A program made the position numbers and the translations under genes. From contig CAYQQK010000016.1 in the NCBI GenBank assembly GCA_964420065.1, positions 1-52,306 on the forward strand: a stretch of DNA of 52,306 nucleotides, given 5' to 3'. Shown here piece after piece: positions 25,123 to 34,070 of this stretch; the first letter of the stretch is position 1; each line of letters begins with the position of its first letter. The stretch comes from CAYQQK01 sp964420065. GTDB taxonomy: Bacteria; Bacillota; Dethiobacteria; DTU022. Under the pieces are notes generated by a model. That model saw only the letters and a program-made list of their open reading frames with translations, was not told where the DNA came from and searched no databases.

Positions 25123-26485
25123 CGGCGAAACAGAACCTCAGTTCTTTTAGCACACCGGTCGAAACAAGGATCGCAACCAGGAAAGAAAACAGATCTGCAA
25201 TCGGCTGACTTAACTGTACTCCCAGCAGTCCAAACTGTCGGGGTAAAATGAGAATTGCCGGCAGGAAAAAAAGGCCCTGCCTCGATACTGACACCAGTGA
25301 AGCCTTGTTACTTCTGCCGATGGTCTGGAGAAGCATATTGGTTGGAATGATCCATGCCGACAGCGGTAAAGCAAGACACTGCAATTTCAAGGCAAGGGTA
25401 CCGGTCACGATTACATCCAGATCTTCTTTGCGGAACAAGGCGATAATTTGAGGCGCAAAGATAAAACCGATAATGCCCAACGATGTAAGAACGATAGCAA
25501 CCGTTTTGACGGAAAACCAGAAGGCTTTGAGCACCCGATCAAAACACCTAGCACCATAGTTAAACCCGCATACCGGCTGAAATCCCTGACAAAAACCGAG
25601 TACGGTAAAAACGGCAAACTGGAAAACGCGAGCCACGATGGACATAGCAGCAATAGCCGCATCACCGAATGAACCGGCCGCAAAGTTAAGAAAGATCATG
25701 GCCGTGCTGGCCAAGGATTGCCGGTAGAAGGAAGGAAGCCCGCCGCGAAATATTTCCTTGTATACTTCCCATCTGGGGGTAAAATTTTGAAACCGGATCG
25801 GGATGTTGCCGCTCACGTAAGAATTGCGAAGCAGCAACAAGAAGCTGATGAATTGACTGACAATGGTCGCAAGGGCCGCCCCCCCGGTGCCCATATTAAA
25901 CGTAAATATGAAGATGGGATCTAGAACAACGTTCAAAAAACCGCCGATCCCGATCCCGATCATGGCATAAAAGGCGCTGCCCTGATAACGTAAAATATGG
26001 TTCAGCGCAAGAGAAGAAGTCATGTAAGGCATGCCGATAAGGATGAAACGGAGATAGTCTTTCGCATAGGGTGCAATGGTATCGGTAGCGCCCAACGCAT
26101 AAACCAAAGGGTCAAGAAAGATCAAACTCAGTCCCGCCAGTAAAACCCCCAGTCCAAATGCCGTAAAGAAGCTGGTAGCTGCCACCTTCGCGGCGTACGA
26201 TTTGTTTTTTTGACCCAACAACCGGGAAATGTAATTTCCCGCACCCGTTCCAAAGGTAAACCCGATCGCCTGGATAATGGCCATAAAGGAAAAAACGATT
26301 CCCACGGCGCCCGAGGCGCTGGTGTTGATCTTGCTTACAAAAAATGTGTCCGCCATATTGTAAATCGAGGTGATCAACATTGTGATGATGGTTGGAACGG
26401 CCAAGGAACAAATAAGCCGTTCGACCGATCCTTGTGTCATCATTTTGAACTTCTCGTCCGTAGTCATCGTTTGGGTCATGATCAT
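25103..26485 (-). CDS. MATE family multidrug/cation antiporter
   Basis: A 12-helix MATE transporter of about 460 residues with the two pseudo-repeated six-helix halves (first half around SVERLICSLAVPTIITML, second half around FRGGLPSFYRQSLAS). It probably exports organic cations or drugs with Na or H exchange across the cytoplasmic membrane; the substrate is unknown. The ATG at 26485 is favoured by GGGAG five bases upstream; an in-frame GTG at 26512 would add nine residues without a ribosome binding site. It is convergent with lexA. Confidence 0.92.
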   Translation of the reverse strand: MIMTQTMTTDEKFKMMTQGSVERLICSLAVPTIITMLITSIYNMADTFFVSKINTSASGAVGIVFSFMAIIQAIGFTFGTGAGNYISRLLGQKNKSYAAKVAATSFFTAFGLGVLLAGLSLIFLDPLVYALGATDTIAPYAKDYLRFILIGMPYMTSSLALNHILRYQGSAFYAMIGIGIGGFLNVVLDPIFIFTFNMGTGGAALATIVSQFISFLLLLRNSYVSGNIPIRFQNFTPRWEVYKEIFRGGLPSFYRQSLASTAMIFLNFAAGSFGDAAIAAMSIVARVFQFAVFTVLGFCQGFQPVCGFNYGARCFDRVLKAFWFSVKTVAIVLTSLGIIGFIFAPQIIALFRKEDLDVIVTGTLALKLQCLALPLSAWIIPTNMLLQTIGRSNKASLVSVSRQGLFFLPAILILPRQFGLLGVQLSQPIADLFSFLVAILVSTGVLKELRFCFAAKAAGR

Positions 26486-26574
26486 GGATGCTCCCGTCTT
26501 GGTTGAATGCACTGAAATAATTACAAACAGAACATTGCCGGGGAATCAAAAACCTTCTTTTGTAAAATGTTGCG

Positions 26575-27852
26575 TTACGGGCTTTTCCAAAGGGCGTAAG
26601 CGGCACTGCAGGTAACCCAAATGGCATGGGGCAGGGTCAGTCCGCCCTGGATAAAAACTGCGTAAGGCGGGCGCATCGGGGCATCGGCGCTGATTTCCCC
26701 GGAAGCACCCTGGACAAAGGTACCGGCGGCCATGATCACCGGATCGGTGTAACCGGGCAATGCTGCGGGTTCCGGTTTGAGGTACGCTTCCACCGGTGAA
26801 GCAGCTTGCACCGTTTCACAAAAACGTTCGATCTTCTGCGGATCTCCCAGTATGATCGCCTGAACAATATCACCCCGTGTTTCATCCAGTCCGGGACGAA
26901 CCGGATAACCCATCCCGGACAGGAGGGCGGCGGCAAAAAGAGCATTCTTGAGGGCGTTGGAAACAAGCTGAGGGGCCATAAAAAGGCCCTGGAAGAGGCT
27001 ACGCTTGTTCGGTGTGGCCCCCAGATCGCCGTAGAGACCCGGTGCAGTCAGCCGGGCGGCGATCGCCCGGATCAGCTCCGCCGGACCGGCCAGATAGCCC
27101 CCAGAAGGAGCCAGACCGCCTCCGGGATTTTTGATCAATGAGCCGGCCACGATCACATCCGAAGCTACGTGGGGGGGTTCCATCTCTTCTGTAAATTCGC
27201 CGTAACAATTGTCGACCAGGACCGGTATGCCCGGCCAGACTGCACGGACCCGGTTGATGATTTCCCGGATTTCGACCAGGGTCAGCGTTTTTCGGCCAAG
27301 TGAATAACCGGCGGAGCGTTGCAGATAAACCAGCTCGGGCCTGTATTCTTGCTTGAGGAGGAGCAGATCGGGCAAGCCAGCTTCCGTTTGGGGTAGAAAA
27401 CGGCTCTTGATGCCCCACTCCCGCAGCGTCCCCACCTCGTTACCCCGGCTGCCGGCCACCACCTGCAAGGTGTCGTAGGGAGGCCCGGTCACAAAGAGCA
27501 CGCTTTCCTCCGGGTGCAGCAAGCCGAAAAGAGCAATAGCCAGGGCATGAGTTCCCGAAACAATTTGCGCACGTACCAGTGCGGCTTCGGTGCCGAAGAC
27601 ACGGGCAAAGATCGCCTCCAGTTTTTCCCGACCGCGATCGTTGTAACCGTAGCCGCTGCTGGCGGCAAAATTTTCTTCACCGATACGGGCTTCCTGGAAA
27701 GCATCTAGAACCCGGTGCTGGTTGATAAAGATAATCCGGTCAATCTCCGTCCAAAAGGGAATGACATCTGTCAGGGCCCGGTCTGCAAGACGACAAAATG
27801 CGGGGTCAAAAGGCAAAGCGGAAAGCCATGCCGCTATTGGGTGGTGGATCAT
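26575..27852 (-). CDS. PLP-dependent lyase family protein (YnbB / methionine gamma-lyase-like)
   Basis: A 425-residue fold-type I PLP enzyme of the family once called aluminium resistance protein. Visible are a substrate/cofactor loop (AQIVSGTHALA), the conserved aspartate region PVLVDNCYGEF and the PLP lysine in AGSLIKNPGGG. The true substrate is unclear. It starts at ATG 27852, overlapping the hflX stop as ATGA, with GGAGGA eight bases before it, so it is co-translated with hflX. The hflX-ynbB pair is also found in Bacillus. Confidence 0.88.
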   Translation of the reverse strand: MIHHPIAAWLSALPFDPAFCRLADRALTDVIPFWTEIDRIIFINQHRVLDAFQEARIGEENFAASSGYGYNDRGREKLEAIFARVFGTEAALVRAQIVSGTHALAIALFGLLHPEESVLFVTGPPYDTLQVVAGSRGNEVGTLREWGIKSRFLPQTEAGLPDLLLLKQEYRPELVYLQRSAGYSLGRKTLTLVEIREIINRVRAVWPGIPVLVDNCYGEFTEEMEPPHVASDVIVAGSLIKNPGGGLAPSGGYLAGPAELIRAIAARLTAPGLYGDLGATPNKRSLFQGLFMAPQLVSNALKNALFAAALLSGMGYPVRPGLDETRGDIVQAIILGDPQKIERFCETVQAASPVEAYLKPEPAALPGYTDPVIMAAGTFVQGASGEISADAPMRPPYAVFIQGGLTLPHAIWVTCSAAYALWKSP

Positions 27853-29150
27853 CGCCGGTTTCCTCCCGTATTCGGGGTATCTTTTCCGCCTTTTTTACCG
27901 GGCAAAGCCATGTAGCGGCGCAGCCTGGCGAGCATGGTCCGGTCGACCGAGGCTTCCACTTCACAATAATCGGGGTGATAAGAAACACTGGCAACTTTCC
28001 CTGAACGACGCAAGCGCGCCAGAAGTCCCCCGGCCCGGTAAGGCAGGTAAAGGCGCACCCTTCGATGTCCTTCATCAAGACGCTCAATCAGAACCCGACG
28101 CAGCTCATCCAGCCCCGCCCCATTCGAGGCGGACACAAAGCAACACCCCGGATATTCCCGGTTCAAGAAAGCCCTGTTAAAATCGGCCGGCACCAGGTCC
28201 ATTTTGTTGAAAATCAAGATTTCCCGCCTGAAATAGTCCGGATCCAGACGTTCAAGATGTTTCCGAACAACAGCAATCTGATCGCCATGGTTCGACCGGG
28301 AGAGATCGACCAAGTGAAGAAGCAGATCCGAGCCGGTGATCTCTTCCAGTGTGGCCTGGAACGCAGCCCAAAGTTGAGGCGGCATGCGGTGGATAAAGCC
28401 AACAGTGTCGGTGAAAAGGGCGATCCGTCCCGTCCCGATTTCACCCCGGCGGACCGTCGGATCGAGGGTGGCAAACAGTTTATCTTCAGTGTAAACTGTT
28501 GCCCCGGTAAGGCTGTTAAGCAGTGTTGATTTGCCGGCATTGGTATAGCCGACCAAAGCCACTACCGGTTTTATGTTTTTACGCCGGCGTTGCCGGTGCA
28601 GGAAACGGTGGCGGCGCAGCCCTTCAATTTCCCGTCCCAGTTCAGCGATACGTTGGCGGATCCGCCGGCGATCCACCTCAAGCTGGGTTTCTCCGGGACC
28701 ACGTGTCCCGATACCGCCGCCCAAACGGGAGAGCCATTGCCCCGCTCCGATCAGATGGGGCAGCAGGTATTGCAACTGGGCCAGCTCGACCTGTAATTTA
28801 CCCTCCCGGGAGCGGGCGCGGCGGGCAAAAATATCAAGAATAAGCGCGGTCCGGTCGATGGTTTTACATTCGGACAATCTTTCCAGGTTGCGCACCTGCG
28901 AGGGAGATAACGGGTCATTAAAGATAACCAGGTTTGCCCCCTGTTCCAGCACCATTCCGGCAAGGGCCTCTACCTTCCCTCTGCCAATATAAGAAGCCGG
29001 ATCGGGCGCCGGGCGACGCTGTGATGTTACCGCGACAACCTCTGCTCCCGCTGTCCGGGCCAGCAGGGCCAGTTCTTCCATTTCCTGCGCAAACCCTTCT
29101 TCCCAACCCGGCTTTTCCAGGCCGACCAGGATTGCTTTTTCCGTTTCTAT
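27849..29150 (-). CDS. hflX: Ribosome-associated GTPase HflX, probable AUA start
   Basis: HflX is a GTPase that splits stalled or heat-damaged 70S ribosomes. The N-terminal HflX domain includes YIGRGKVEAL and CKTIDRTALILDIFA; the glycine-rich linker GGIGTRGPGETQLEVDRR precedes the G domain, with G1 GYTNAGKST, G3 DTVGF and G4 NKMD. From the first ATG (29081) the protein has 410 residues, but the reading frame continues upstream with 23 more residues (EKAILVGLEKPGWEEG...) that match the conserved family N-terminus. No ATG, GTG or TTG is available there. The best candidate start is ATA at 29150, 11 bases after AAGGGAGG (29169-29162). Confidence 0.9.
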   Translation of the reverse strand: METEKAILVGLEKPGWEEGFAQEMEELALLARTAGAEVVAVTSQRRPAPDPASYIGRGKVEALAGMVLEQGANLVIFNDPLSPSQVRNLERLSECKTIDRTALILDIFARRARSREGKLQVELAQLQYLLPHLIGAGQWLSRLGGGIGTRGPGETQLEVDRRRIRQRIAELGREIEGLRRHRFLHRQRRRKNIKPVVALVGYTNAGKSTLLNSLTGATVYTEDKLFATLDPTVRRGEIGTGRIALFTDTVGFIHRMPPQLWAAFQATLEEITGSDLLLHLVDLSRSNHGDQIAVVRKHLERLDPDYFRREILIFNKMDLVPADFNRAFLNREYPGCCFVSASNGAGLDELRRVLIERLDEGHRRVRLYLPYRAGGLLARLRRSGKVASVSYHPDYCEVEASVDRTMLARLRRYMALPGKKGGKDTPNTGGNRR

Positions 29151-29181
29151 TTTGGATGGGGCCTCCCTTGGTTTAATTTTT

Positions 29182-29244
29182 ATTTTAACATAAATGCTGT
29201 CGCCGGGCCATCCCGGCGACAGCCGTCCCGGGGCTGCGTATACT
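29182..29244. promoter_or_regulatory. Divergent hflX / spoVK promoter region with 12-bp palindrome
   Basis: A perfect inverted repeat GCTGTCGCCGGG (29196-29207) / CCCGGCGACAGC (29212-29223) with a 4-base loop lies between the divergent genes. Its right arm contains GCGACA (29216-29221), 17 bp before TATACT (29239-29244), a plausible spoVK promoter. On the minus strand TAAAAT (29187-29182) is the likely hflX -10, with its -35 position inside the left half of the palindrome. A regulator or cruciform here could affect both genes. Confidence 0.5.
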
Positions 29245-29285
29245 AGAGAGGATCGACCCCAAACTTTTATTAAAGGAGACCGGCC

Positions 29286-30248
29286 ATGACTGTACTGCCG
29301 TTTCGCTCCCGTGGAAAAGTGCTATGGCAACAAATTTACCGCGGTGAGCTGGGCACCATCGGCGCGCTTGAACAATTGTGCTGCTCCGAAGAGAACACTC
29401 GGGAGCGGGAAAAAGAAACAGACCGGTCCACCGTCCTGGCTACCACCCTTCACGAATTGAACCGCCTCGTGGGGTTGCAAGAGGTAAAACAAATCGTTCA
29501 TGAAATCAAAGCCTACATCGACATTCAACACCAGCGTTCCAGGCGGGGGTTAAAATGCGATCAGATGTCACTGCATATGATCTTCAGCGGTAACCCCGGT
29601 ACCGGAAAGACGACCGTGGCTCGGTTGCTTGGTCAGCTATTCCACGGGATGCAAGTGTTGCCCAGGGGGCACCTGGTCGAAGTTGAACGCGCGGACCTGG
29701 TCGGAGGCTATATCGGCCATACCGCCAACAAAACCCGAGGAAAGATATGCGAAGCCCGGGGCGGTCTTCTTTTTGTTGACGAAGCCTATTCGCTCGGCCG
29801 TGGAGGGGAAAAGGATTTCGGCAAAGAAGCCATTGATGTTTTGGTAAAAGCAATGGAGGATTACCGGAACGAATTTGTCCTTGTCCTGGCCGGTTACCGG
29901 AATGAGATGACACAGTTTTTAAGACTCAACCCCGGCCTGGCTTCGCGTTTTCCGATTCAAATTGATTTTCCCGATTACCGCATCAGCGAACTCATGGAAA
30001 TCGCCCTAAAAATGTGTGCCGATCGGCATTACTGCCTGACCCCGGCTGCTCTGACTCGCCTGCAACGCTACCTGTTGCGACAGCTCCTGGGTGCGAGTAT
30101 GCTCCCTTTTGGCAATGCCCGTCTGGTCCGTAATTTGCTTGAAAAGTCATTTCGTCGTCAGGCCCTGCGTTTAAGCGGTCGTTCCGCCCTGACCCGGGAG
30201 GAACTGATGTTGATTGAACCTGCTGATCTGGAGGTGGACAAAGCATGA
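29286..30248 (+). CDS. spoVK: SpoVK-type AAA ATPase (CbxX/CfxQ family)
   Basis: A 320-residue AAA ATPase of the SpoVK/CbbX family. A ~65-residue N-terminal region precedes the core, with Walker A SGNPGTGKTT, Walker B LLFVDEAYSL, the conserved ERADLVGGYIGHTA segment and the arginine-finger region NPGLASRFP. In Bacillus, spoVK is needed for late spore maturation and lies next to hflX, as here, though here it is divergent. It starts at ATG 29286 behind AAAGGAG. The next gene overlaps by 4 bp. Confidence 0.88.
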   Translation: MTVLPFRSRGKVLWQQIYRGELGTIGALEQLCCSEENTREREKETDRSTVLATTLHELNRLVGLQEVKQIVHEIKAYIDIQHQRSRRGLKCDQMSLHMIFSGNPGTGKTTVARLLGQLFHGMQVLPRGHLVEVERADLVGGYIGHTANKTRGKICEARGGLLFVDEAYSLGRGGEKDFGKEAIDVLVKAMEDYRNEFVLVLAGYRNEMTQFLRLNPGLASRFPIQIDFPDYRISELMEIALKMCADRHYCLTPAALTRLQRYLLRQLLGASMLPFGNARLVRNLLEKSFRRQALRLSGRSALTREELMLIEPADLEVDKA

Positions 30249-30880
30249 ACTTGACCGTAGCCGTGCTTGGCCTGCCCCACACCGGTAAAAGCCTTTTTTG
30301 CATCAATTTTGCTGAATATTTGGGCGCCCGTATCCTTTGTTTCCATGAAGAAGGGCCCCGTGGAAGGGGCCGGGGTGCAGTATCCCCGGCCGAAGCCCGC
30401 CGTCTGATGGTAGATTCGAGCAAGCGTTCCAACGGGATCGTGCGCACTTTCATTGTTAACTTGAAACTCGGGGCCGCCGCCCCGCTACGCCTGGCCCTGG
30501 TCGATACCATTTCCCTGCATGAAGGCGATCCGCTGCCACGCCCGAAACGAGCCGGGCTGGTACTGACCTTGCAGCATGTGCAAAAAGCGGATGTCGTGCT
30601 CTACCTTGCGGATCTCTCCGGCAGTGATCCTTCAAGCCTTGCCTTCAACGGTACTGCCGGTCGCCTCCTCGAAAATTATTGCCACCGTCAGGCCAAAAAT
30701 TTCAGGGCCGTACTGGCCAAGGAAGATCTACTGGGAGTGGAAATGGATGATGCTTTTTTCTCCTGGAAACGACACCTGCTGGCCTGGAAAAACAACCCGG
30801 TTCCGGTGTCATCCTTTAACCGGGTCGGCTTTTTTGAACTACGCCAATTCTTGTTGTTGCAACAGCCTGCCGGAAAATGA
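30245..30880 (+). CDS. P-loop protein co-translated with spoVK
   Basis: A 211-residue protein starting MNLTVAVLGLPHTGKSLF, with a Walker A/G1 motif GLPHTGKS at 9-16. The expected DxxG of GTPases is replaced by VDTISLHEGD, and the only candidate for a G4 motif is AKED (about 158-161). It is therefore a divergent P-loop NTPase rather than a standard GTPase. No membrane segment is seen. The ATG overlaps the spoVK stop as ATGA, so the two are probably made together and may act together in the spore mother cell. I do not recognise a named family. Confidence 0.75.
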   Translation: MNLTVAVLGLPHTGKSLFCINFAEYLGARILCFHEEGPRGRGRGAVSPAEARRLMVDSSKRSNGIVRTFIVNLKLGAAAPLRLALVDTISLHEGDPLPRPKRAGLVLTLQHVQKADVVLYLADLSGSDPSSLAFNGTAGRLLENYCHRQAKNFRAVLAKEDLLGVEMDDAFFSWKRHLLAWKNNPVPVSSFNRVGFFELRQFLLLQQPAGK

Positions 30881-30916
30881 AAATGCGGCAAGGATATCAT
30901 TCAGCCTCCGCCGCAT
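30877..30916 (-). terminator. Terminator of the miaB-hfq operon
   Basis: On the minus strand ATGCGGC (30916-30910) pairs with GCCGCAT (30889-30883), followed by TTTTCATTTT. It lies 35 bases after the hfq stop. The stem is short with a 20-base loop. Confidence 0.6.
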
Positions 30917-30950
30917 GGATTGTTGCATCATTTACGGCGTTCCGAAAAAC

Positions 30951-31199
30951 TTATTCCCCTTCATCCCTATCCCCGGCTGCAGCCTGCAGGTTGATATTAC
31001 GTACGGGAATAACGGTTGAAACGGCATGCTTGTAGACCAACTGCTGCTTTCCGTCTACCTCCAGGAGCAAGGTGAAGTTGTCAAAGCTCCGTACGACACC
31101 CTTGATCTGGTAGCCGTTGACCAAAAATACTGTAGCGGGCATGTTTTCCTTCCGGGCTTGATTCAAAAATGTGTCCTGCAGGTTTACCGGTCCTTTCAT
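30951..31199 (-). CDS. hfq: RNA chaperone Hfq
   Basis: A Sm-like hexameric RNA chaperone of 82 residues. Sm1 is recognisable in VNLQDTFLNQARKENMPATV and NGYQIKGVVRSFDNFTLLL; Sm2 in QQLVYKHAVSTV (YKHA, where most have YKHAIS). It mediates small RNA-mRNA contacts. The start MKGPVNLQ at 31199 follows family habit, with GGAG only two bases before it; an in-frame ATG at 31223 would add eight residues. It directly follows miaA, the classical miaA-hfq arrangement. Confidence 0.96.
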   Translation of the reverse strand: MKGPVNLQDTFLNQARKENMPATVFLVNGYQIKGVVRSFDNFTLLLEVDGKQQLVYKHAVSTVIPVRNINLQAAAGDRDEGE

Positions 31200-31237
31200 C
31201 TCTCCAGGGTTCCCTCCAATCATGAACTTCGCCTGTA

Positions 31238-32212
31238 CTATTCGTTTGTACGGCTATCTTTTCCTTCTACGACGGCACAAATTATTTCTGCTGCCTTTTC
31301 CAGTTCTGCCTGGTCCTCTCCCCCCCACTCCAACCACCGCAAATGCGGATTGCGCCGGAACCAGGTCAGTTGCCTCTTGGCGAGGCGCCGCGTTTGTTTC
31401 TTGATCTCTTGCACGGTTTCCGTCCAGGTTGCCTGTCCGAGTAAAAACTGCACAATTTGACGGTAACCCAGGCTTTGCAGACCCCGGCATTGCGGCGAAT
31501 AACCTGATTCCAACAATTTTTCCACCTCTGTCCGGAAGCCGGCCTCCAACATCTCCTCCACCCGCCGGTCGATCCGCCGGTACAAAATTTCCCTTTGTAC
31601 CGTCAAGCCAAATATATCGGCTTCATAACCCGGTTTTCGCTGCCGGGTCAAAACCGCCTGTTCGGTAATAGAATGCCCTTCTTGCCGGTAAACTTCGAGC
31701 GCTCGGATGATCCGCTTCTGATCATGCGGGTGAATGGCGGCGGCCGCTTTCGGGTCGACCCTCCGGAGCGTTGCATGCAGCGCTGCAGTGCCTTTGAGGC
31801 GGGCCTGTTCTGCAAGCCGGGCGCGAATGTCTCCATTTTTACCCCGGGCAATGAAGGCATAATCTTTCAAAATGGCATCCGCGTAAAGGCCGGTCCCCCC
31901 GACCAAAAACGGAAGACGCTCCCTGGAAGCGATTGCGGCAATGGTCTTCTTCGCCTCGCGCTGAAAATCCGCAACACTAAAATTTTCATCCGGATCGACC
32001 AGGTTCACAAGATGATGGGGGACAAGAAGGCGTTCCTCCGCCGCGGGTTTGGCTGTACCGGTATCCAGCCCACGATAAATTTGGGCCGAGTCGACACTGA
32101 TAATCTCCGCTCTTACCCGTGGCGCCACCCGTAGAGCCAGTGCACTTTTGCCGGCAGCGGTCGGGCCGACCAGGACCAATAAATGTTGTTTATTCTGCCG
32201 TCGTTCGAACAT
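31238..32212 (-). CDS. miaA: tRNA dimethylallyltransferase
   Basis: MiaA transfers a dimethylallyl group to N6 of A37 in tRNAs reading UNN codons, the substrate for MiaB encoded upstream in the same operon. 324 residues with P-loop VGPTAAGKSALA, the conserved DSAQIYRGLDTGTAKP, and FLVGGTGLY. The ATG at 32212 follows a G-rich ribosome binding site; an upstream TTG at 32230 would add six residues. Confidence 0.97.
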   Translation of the reverse strand: MFERRQNKQHLLVLVGPTAAGKSALALRVAPRVRAEIISVDSAQIYRGLDTGTAKPAAEERLLVPHHLVNLVDPDENFSVADFQREAKKTIAAIASRERLPFLVGGTGLYADAILKDYAFIARGKNGDIRARLAEQARLKGTAALHATLRRVDPKAAAAIHPHDQKRIIRALEVYRQEGHSITEQAVLTRQRKPGYEADIFGLTVQREILYRRIDRRVEEMLEAGFRTEVEKLLESGYSPQCRGLQSLGYRQIVQFLLGQATWTETVQEIKKQTRRLAKRQLTWFRRNPHLRWLEWGGEDQAELEKAAEIICAVVEGKDSRTNE

Positions 32213-32272
32213 CCCCCTGTCCCTTTCCAACGCTGGAGAAAAAACGGTTGCGGCAATCCAAAAAGCAAAGGA

Positions 32273-34066
32273 TCAGTTCCCGGTGCGGTGAAAACCTTTT
32301 TCCAATTCGCGCCTGGTAAACTGCAATACCGCCGGGCGTCCATGTGGACAATACTCGCGCCCCGGAGTAACGGCCCAAACGGCCAAAAGCGCTTCCATTT
32401 CCGTCCGGCCGAGGGCTTGTCCCGCCTTTACCGCCCGGTGGCACGCCACCGTTTTCAGAACAGTATCCCGGCTTGGGGGTTCCGGTGGAGGTTCCTCCGC
32501 CAACAGCTCTTCAAACAATTCTTCCAGGTACTCCCGGCGATTATCGGTAAAGGGAGAAAAGGGGACTCCGCGGACAACATAGCTAGTATTGCCAAACGAT
32601 TCGATCACAAATCCTGATTCCTCCAGAACCACCCTTACCTCCCGAAAATGTTCCCGCCAAGGGAGGGGCACATCGACCACCAGCGGGACGGTGAGCTGAA
32701 CGGTTCCGGGGTGGGGGGCGCCCGACCCGGTGAGAGCATGGTAAAGGACCCGTTCGTGGGCGGCATGCTGGTCCAGCAGCAACAAATGCTCTTCGTTCAG
32801 CGCGATCAGGTAGCTGCGCCAGAGCTGCCCGATCAGACGCGGCCTGCCGGCAGTTATCGCCGCCGTTTCGGCGGGCAGTTCCGGCTCCAACCCGGACCCT
32901 TGCCCCGCCGATGGGACTTCCGTGGAAGGATATACACCCACAGCAAGCGGTGGATAACTTGGGGTTGTCTCCAGGGCAAACCGTTGCGCCCGCTTTTTGC
33001 TCCTGTCCAGGCCCTCTCCCGTCCCGGACCGGGGCGCCAGCCCGGCGGGGGACTGCAGGGGCGCCGGTGCGCCCCTGGCCAACGCCTGCCGCACCGCCCG
33101 ATAAACAAAATCGTTTACCGTTTCGTTGCTTTGAAAGCGCACTTCCGTTTTGGCGGGATGAACGTTGACGTCTAGGGTCCGGGGAAGCACCTGAAGGTGC
33201 AGGACGGCTACGGGATAGCGGCCCCGGGGCAAAACCCCACCGTAACCCCGTTCCAGGGCGTAAACCAGGGCAGGCGCCTTGACAGCGCGCCCGTTGACGA
33301 TCACCGTGATATAACGACGCGAAGCGCGAGTAAAGTACGGCGCCGATAAGAGGCCGCAAATTGCCTGACCCTCCCCCCCTTCCGTCTCTCTTCTTTCCAA
33401 CGGCAGCAGGGCTGCCGCACAACGGTCCCCGTAGAGCTGGGCGGCAACACCGGCCAGAGAACCATCGCCCCGGGTTTGAAGCATGATCCGCCCGCCGGAT
33501 TCCAGAATAAAGGAAACTTCCGGGTGGGCCAGGGTCAGGTCGGCGACCAGGGAAGAGATGCGGCCCAACTCTACTGCCGGGGAACGCAAAAATTTGTGCC
33601 GGGCAGGAGTATTGAAAAAAAGATCTTTTACTGTTACCGCCGTGCCCACGGGGGCGCCGGTTATCCCCCGGCCCAATTGATTGCCCCCCTCGATCCGGAT
33701 ACACTCGCCCTGAAGTGTTCCTTCACAGCGTGTGGTCAAGGTTACCCGGGCTACGGCGGCAATACTGGGCAGCGCCTCCCCCCGGAAACCGAGGGTAGTA
33801 ACCCTGTACAGGTCCTCCCGCTGTTTGATTTTACTTGTGGCATGCCGCCGGAAAGCCAGCTCCAGGTCTTCCGAAGCTATGCCCGCACCGTCATCGATGA
33901 CGGTGATCGAGCCGCTTCCTCCTTCCTCTACCCGGATCGTGATGCGGGTTGCACCGGCATCAAGGGCGTTTTCAGCCAGTTCCTTGACCACCGCCGCCGG
34001 GCTTTCCACAACCTCTCCGGCGGCAATCCGGGCTGCAGTTTCCGCATCAAGAAGTTTAATTGCCAC
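32273..34066 (-). CDS. mutL: DNA mismatch repair protein MutL
   Basis: A 597-residue MutL. The N-terminal GHKL ATPase has AGEVVESPAAVVKELAENALDAG, DDGAGI and TLGFRGEALPSI. The C-terminal endonuclease domain has ACHRAVKAG and CPHGRP. Its metal motif DQHA-x2-E-x4-E is present except that the last glutamate is histidine (DQHAAHERVLYH). In bacteria without MutH this domain nicks the new strand after MutS recognition. It starts at GTG 34066, four bases after mutS, with AAAGGGG ten bases upstream. Confidence 0.97.
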   Translation of the reverse strand: MAIKLLDAETAARIAAGEVVESPAAVVKELAENALDAGATRITIRVEEGGSGSITVIDDGAGIASEDLELAFRRHATSKIKQREDLYRVTTLGFRGEALPSIAAVARVTLTTRCEGTLQGECIRIEGGNQLGRGITGAPVGTAVTVKDLFFNTPARHKFLRSPAVELGRISSLVADLTLAHPEVSFILESGGRIMLQTRGDGSLAGVAAQLYGDRCAAALLPLERRETEGGEGQAICGLLSAPYFTRASRRYITVIVNGRAVKAPALVYALERGYGGVLPRGRYPVAVLHLQVLPRTLDVNVHPAKTEVRFQSNETVNDFVYRAVRQALARGAPAPLQSPAGLAPRSGTGEGLDRSKKRAQRFALETTPSYPPLAVGVYPSTEVPSAGQGSGLEPELPAETAAITAGRPRLIGQLWRSYLIALNEEHLLLLDQHAAHERVLYHALTGSGAPHPGTVQLTVPLVVDVPLPWREHFREVRVVLEESGFVIESFGNTSYVVRGVPFSPFTDNRREYLEELFEELLAEEPPPEPPSRDTVLKTVACHRAVKAGQALGRTEMEALLAVWAVTPGREYCPHGRPAVLQFTRRELEKGFHRTGN

Positions 34067-34070
34067 CCGT

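Noticed and set aside
32583..33704. A 373-codon minus-strand frame inside mutL
   Set aside because: It lies within the clearly assigned mutL in another frame; long open frames on GC-rich coding DNA are expected.
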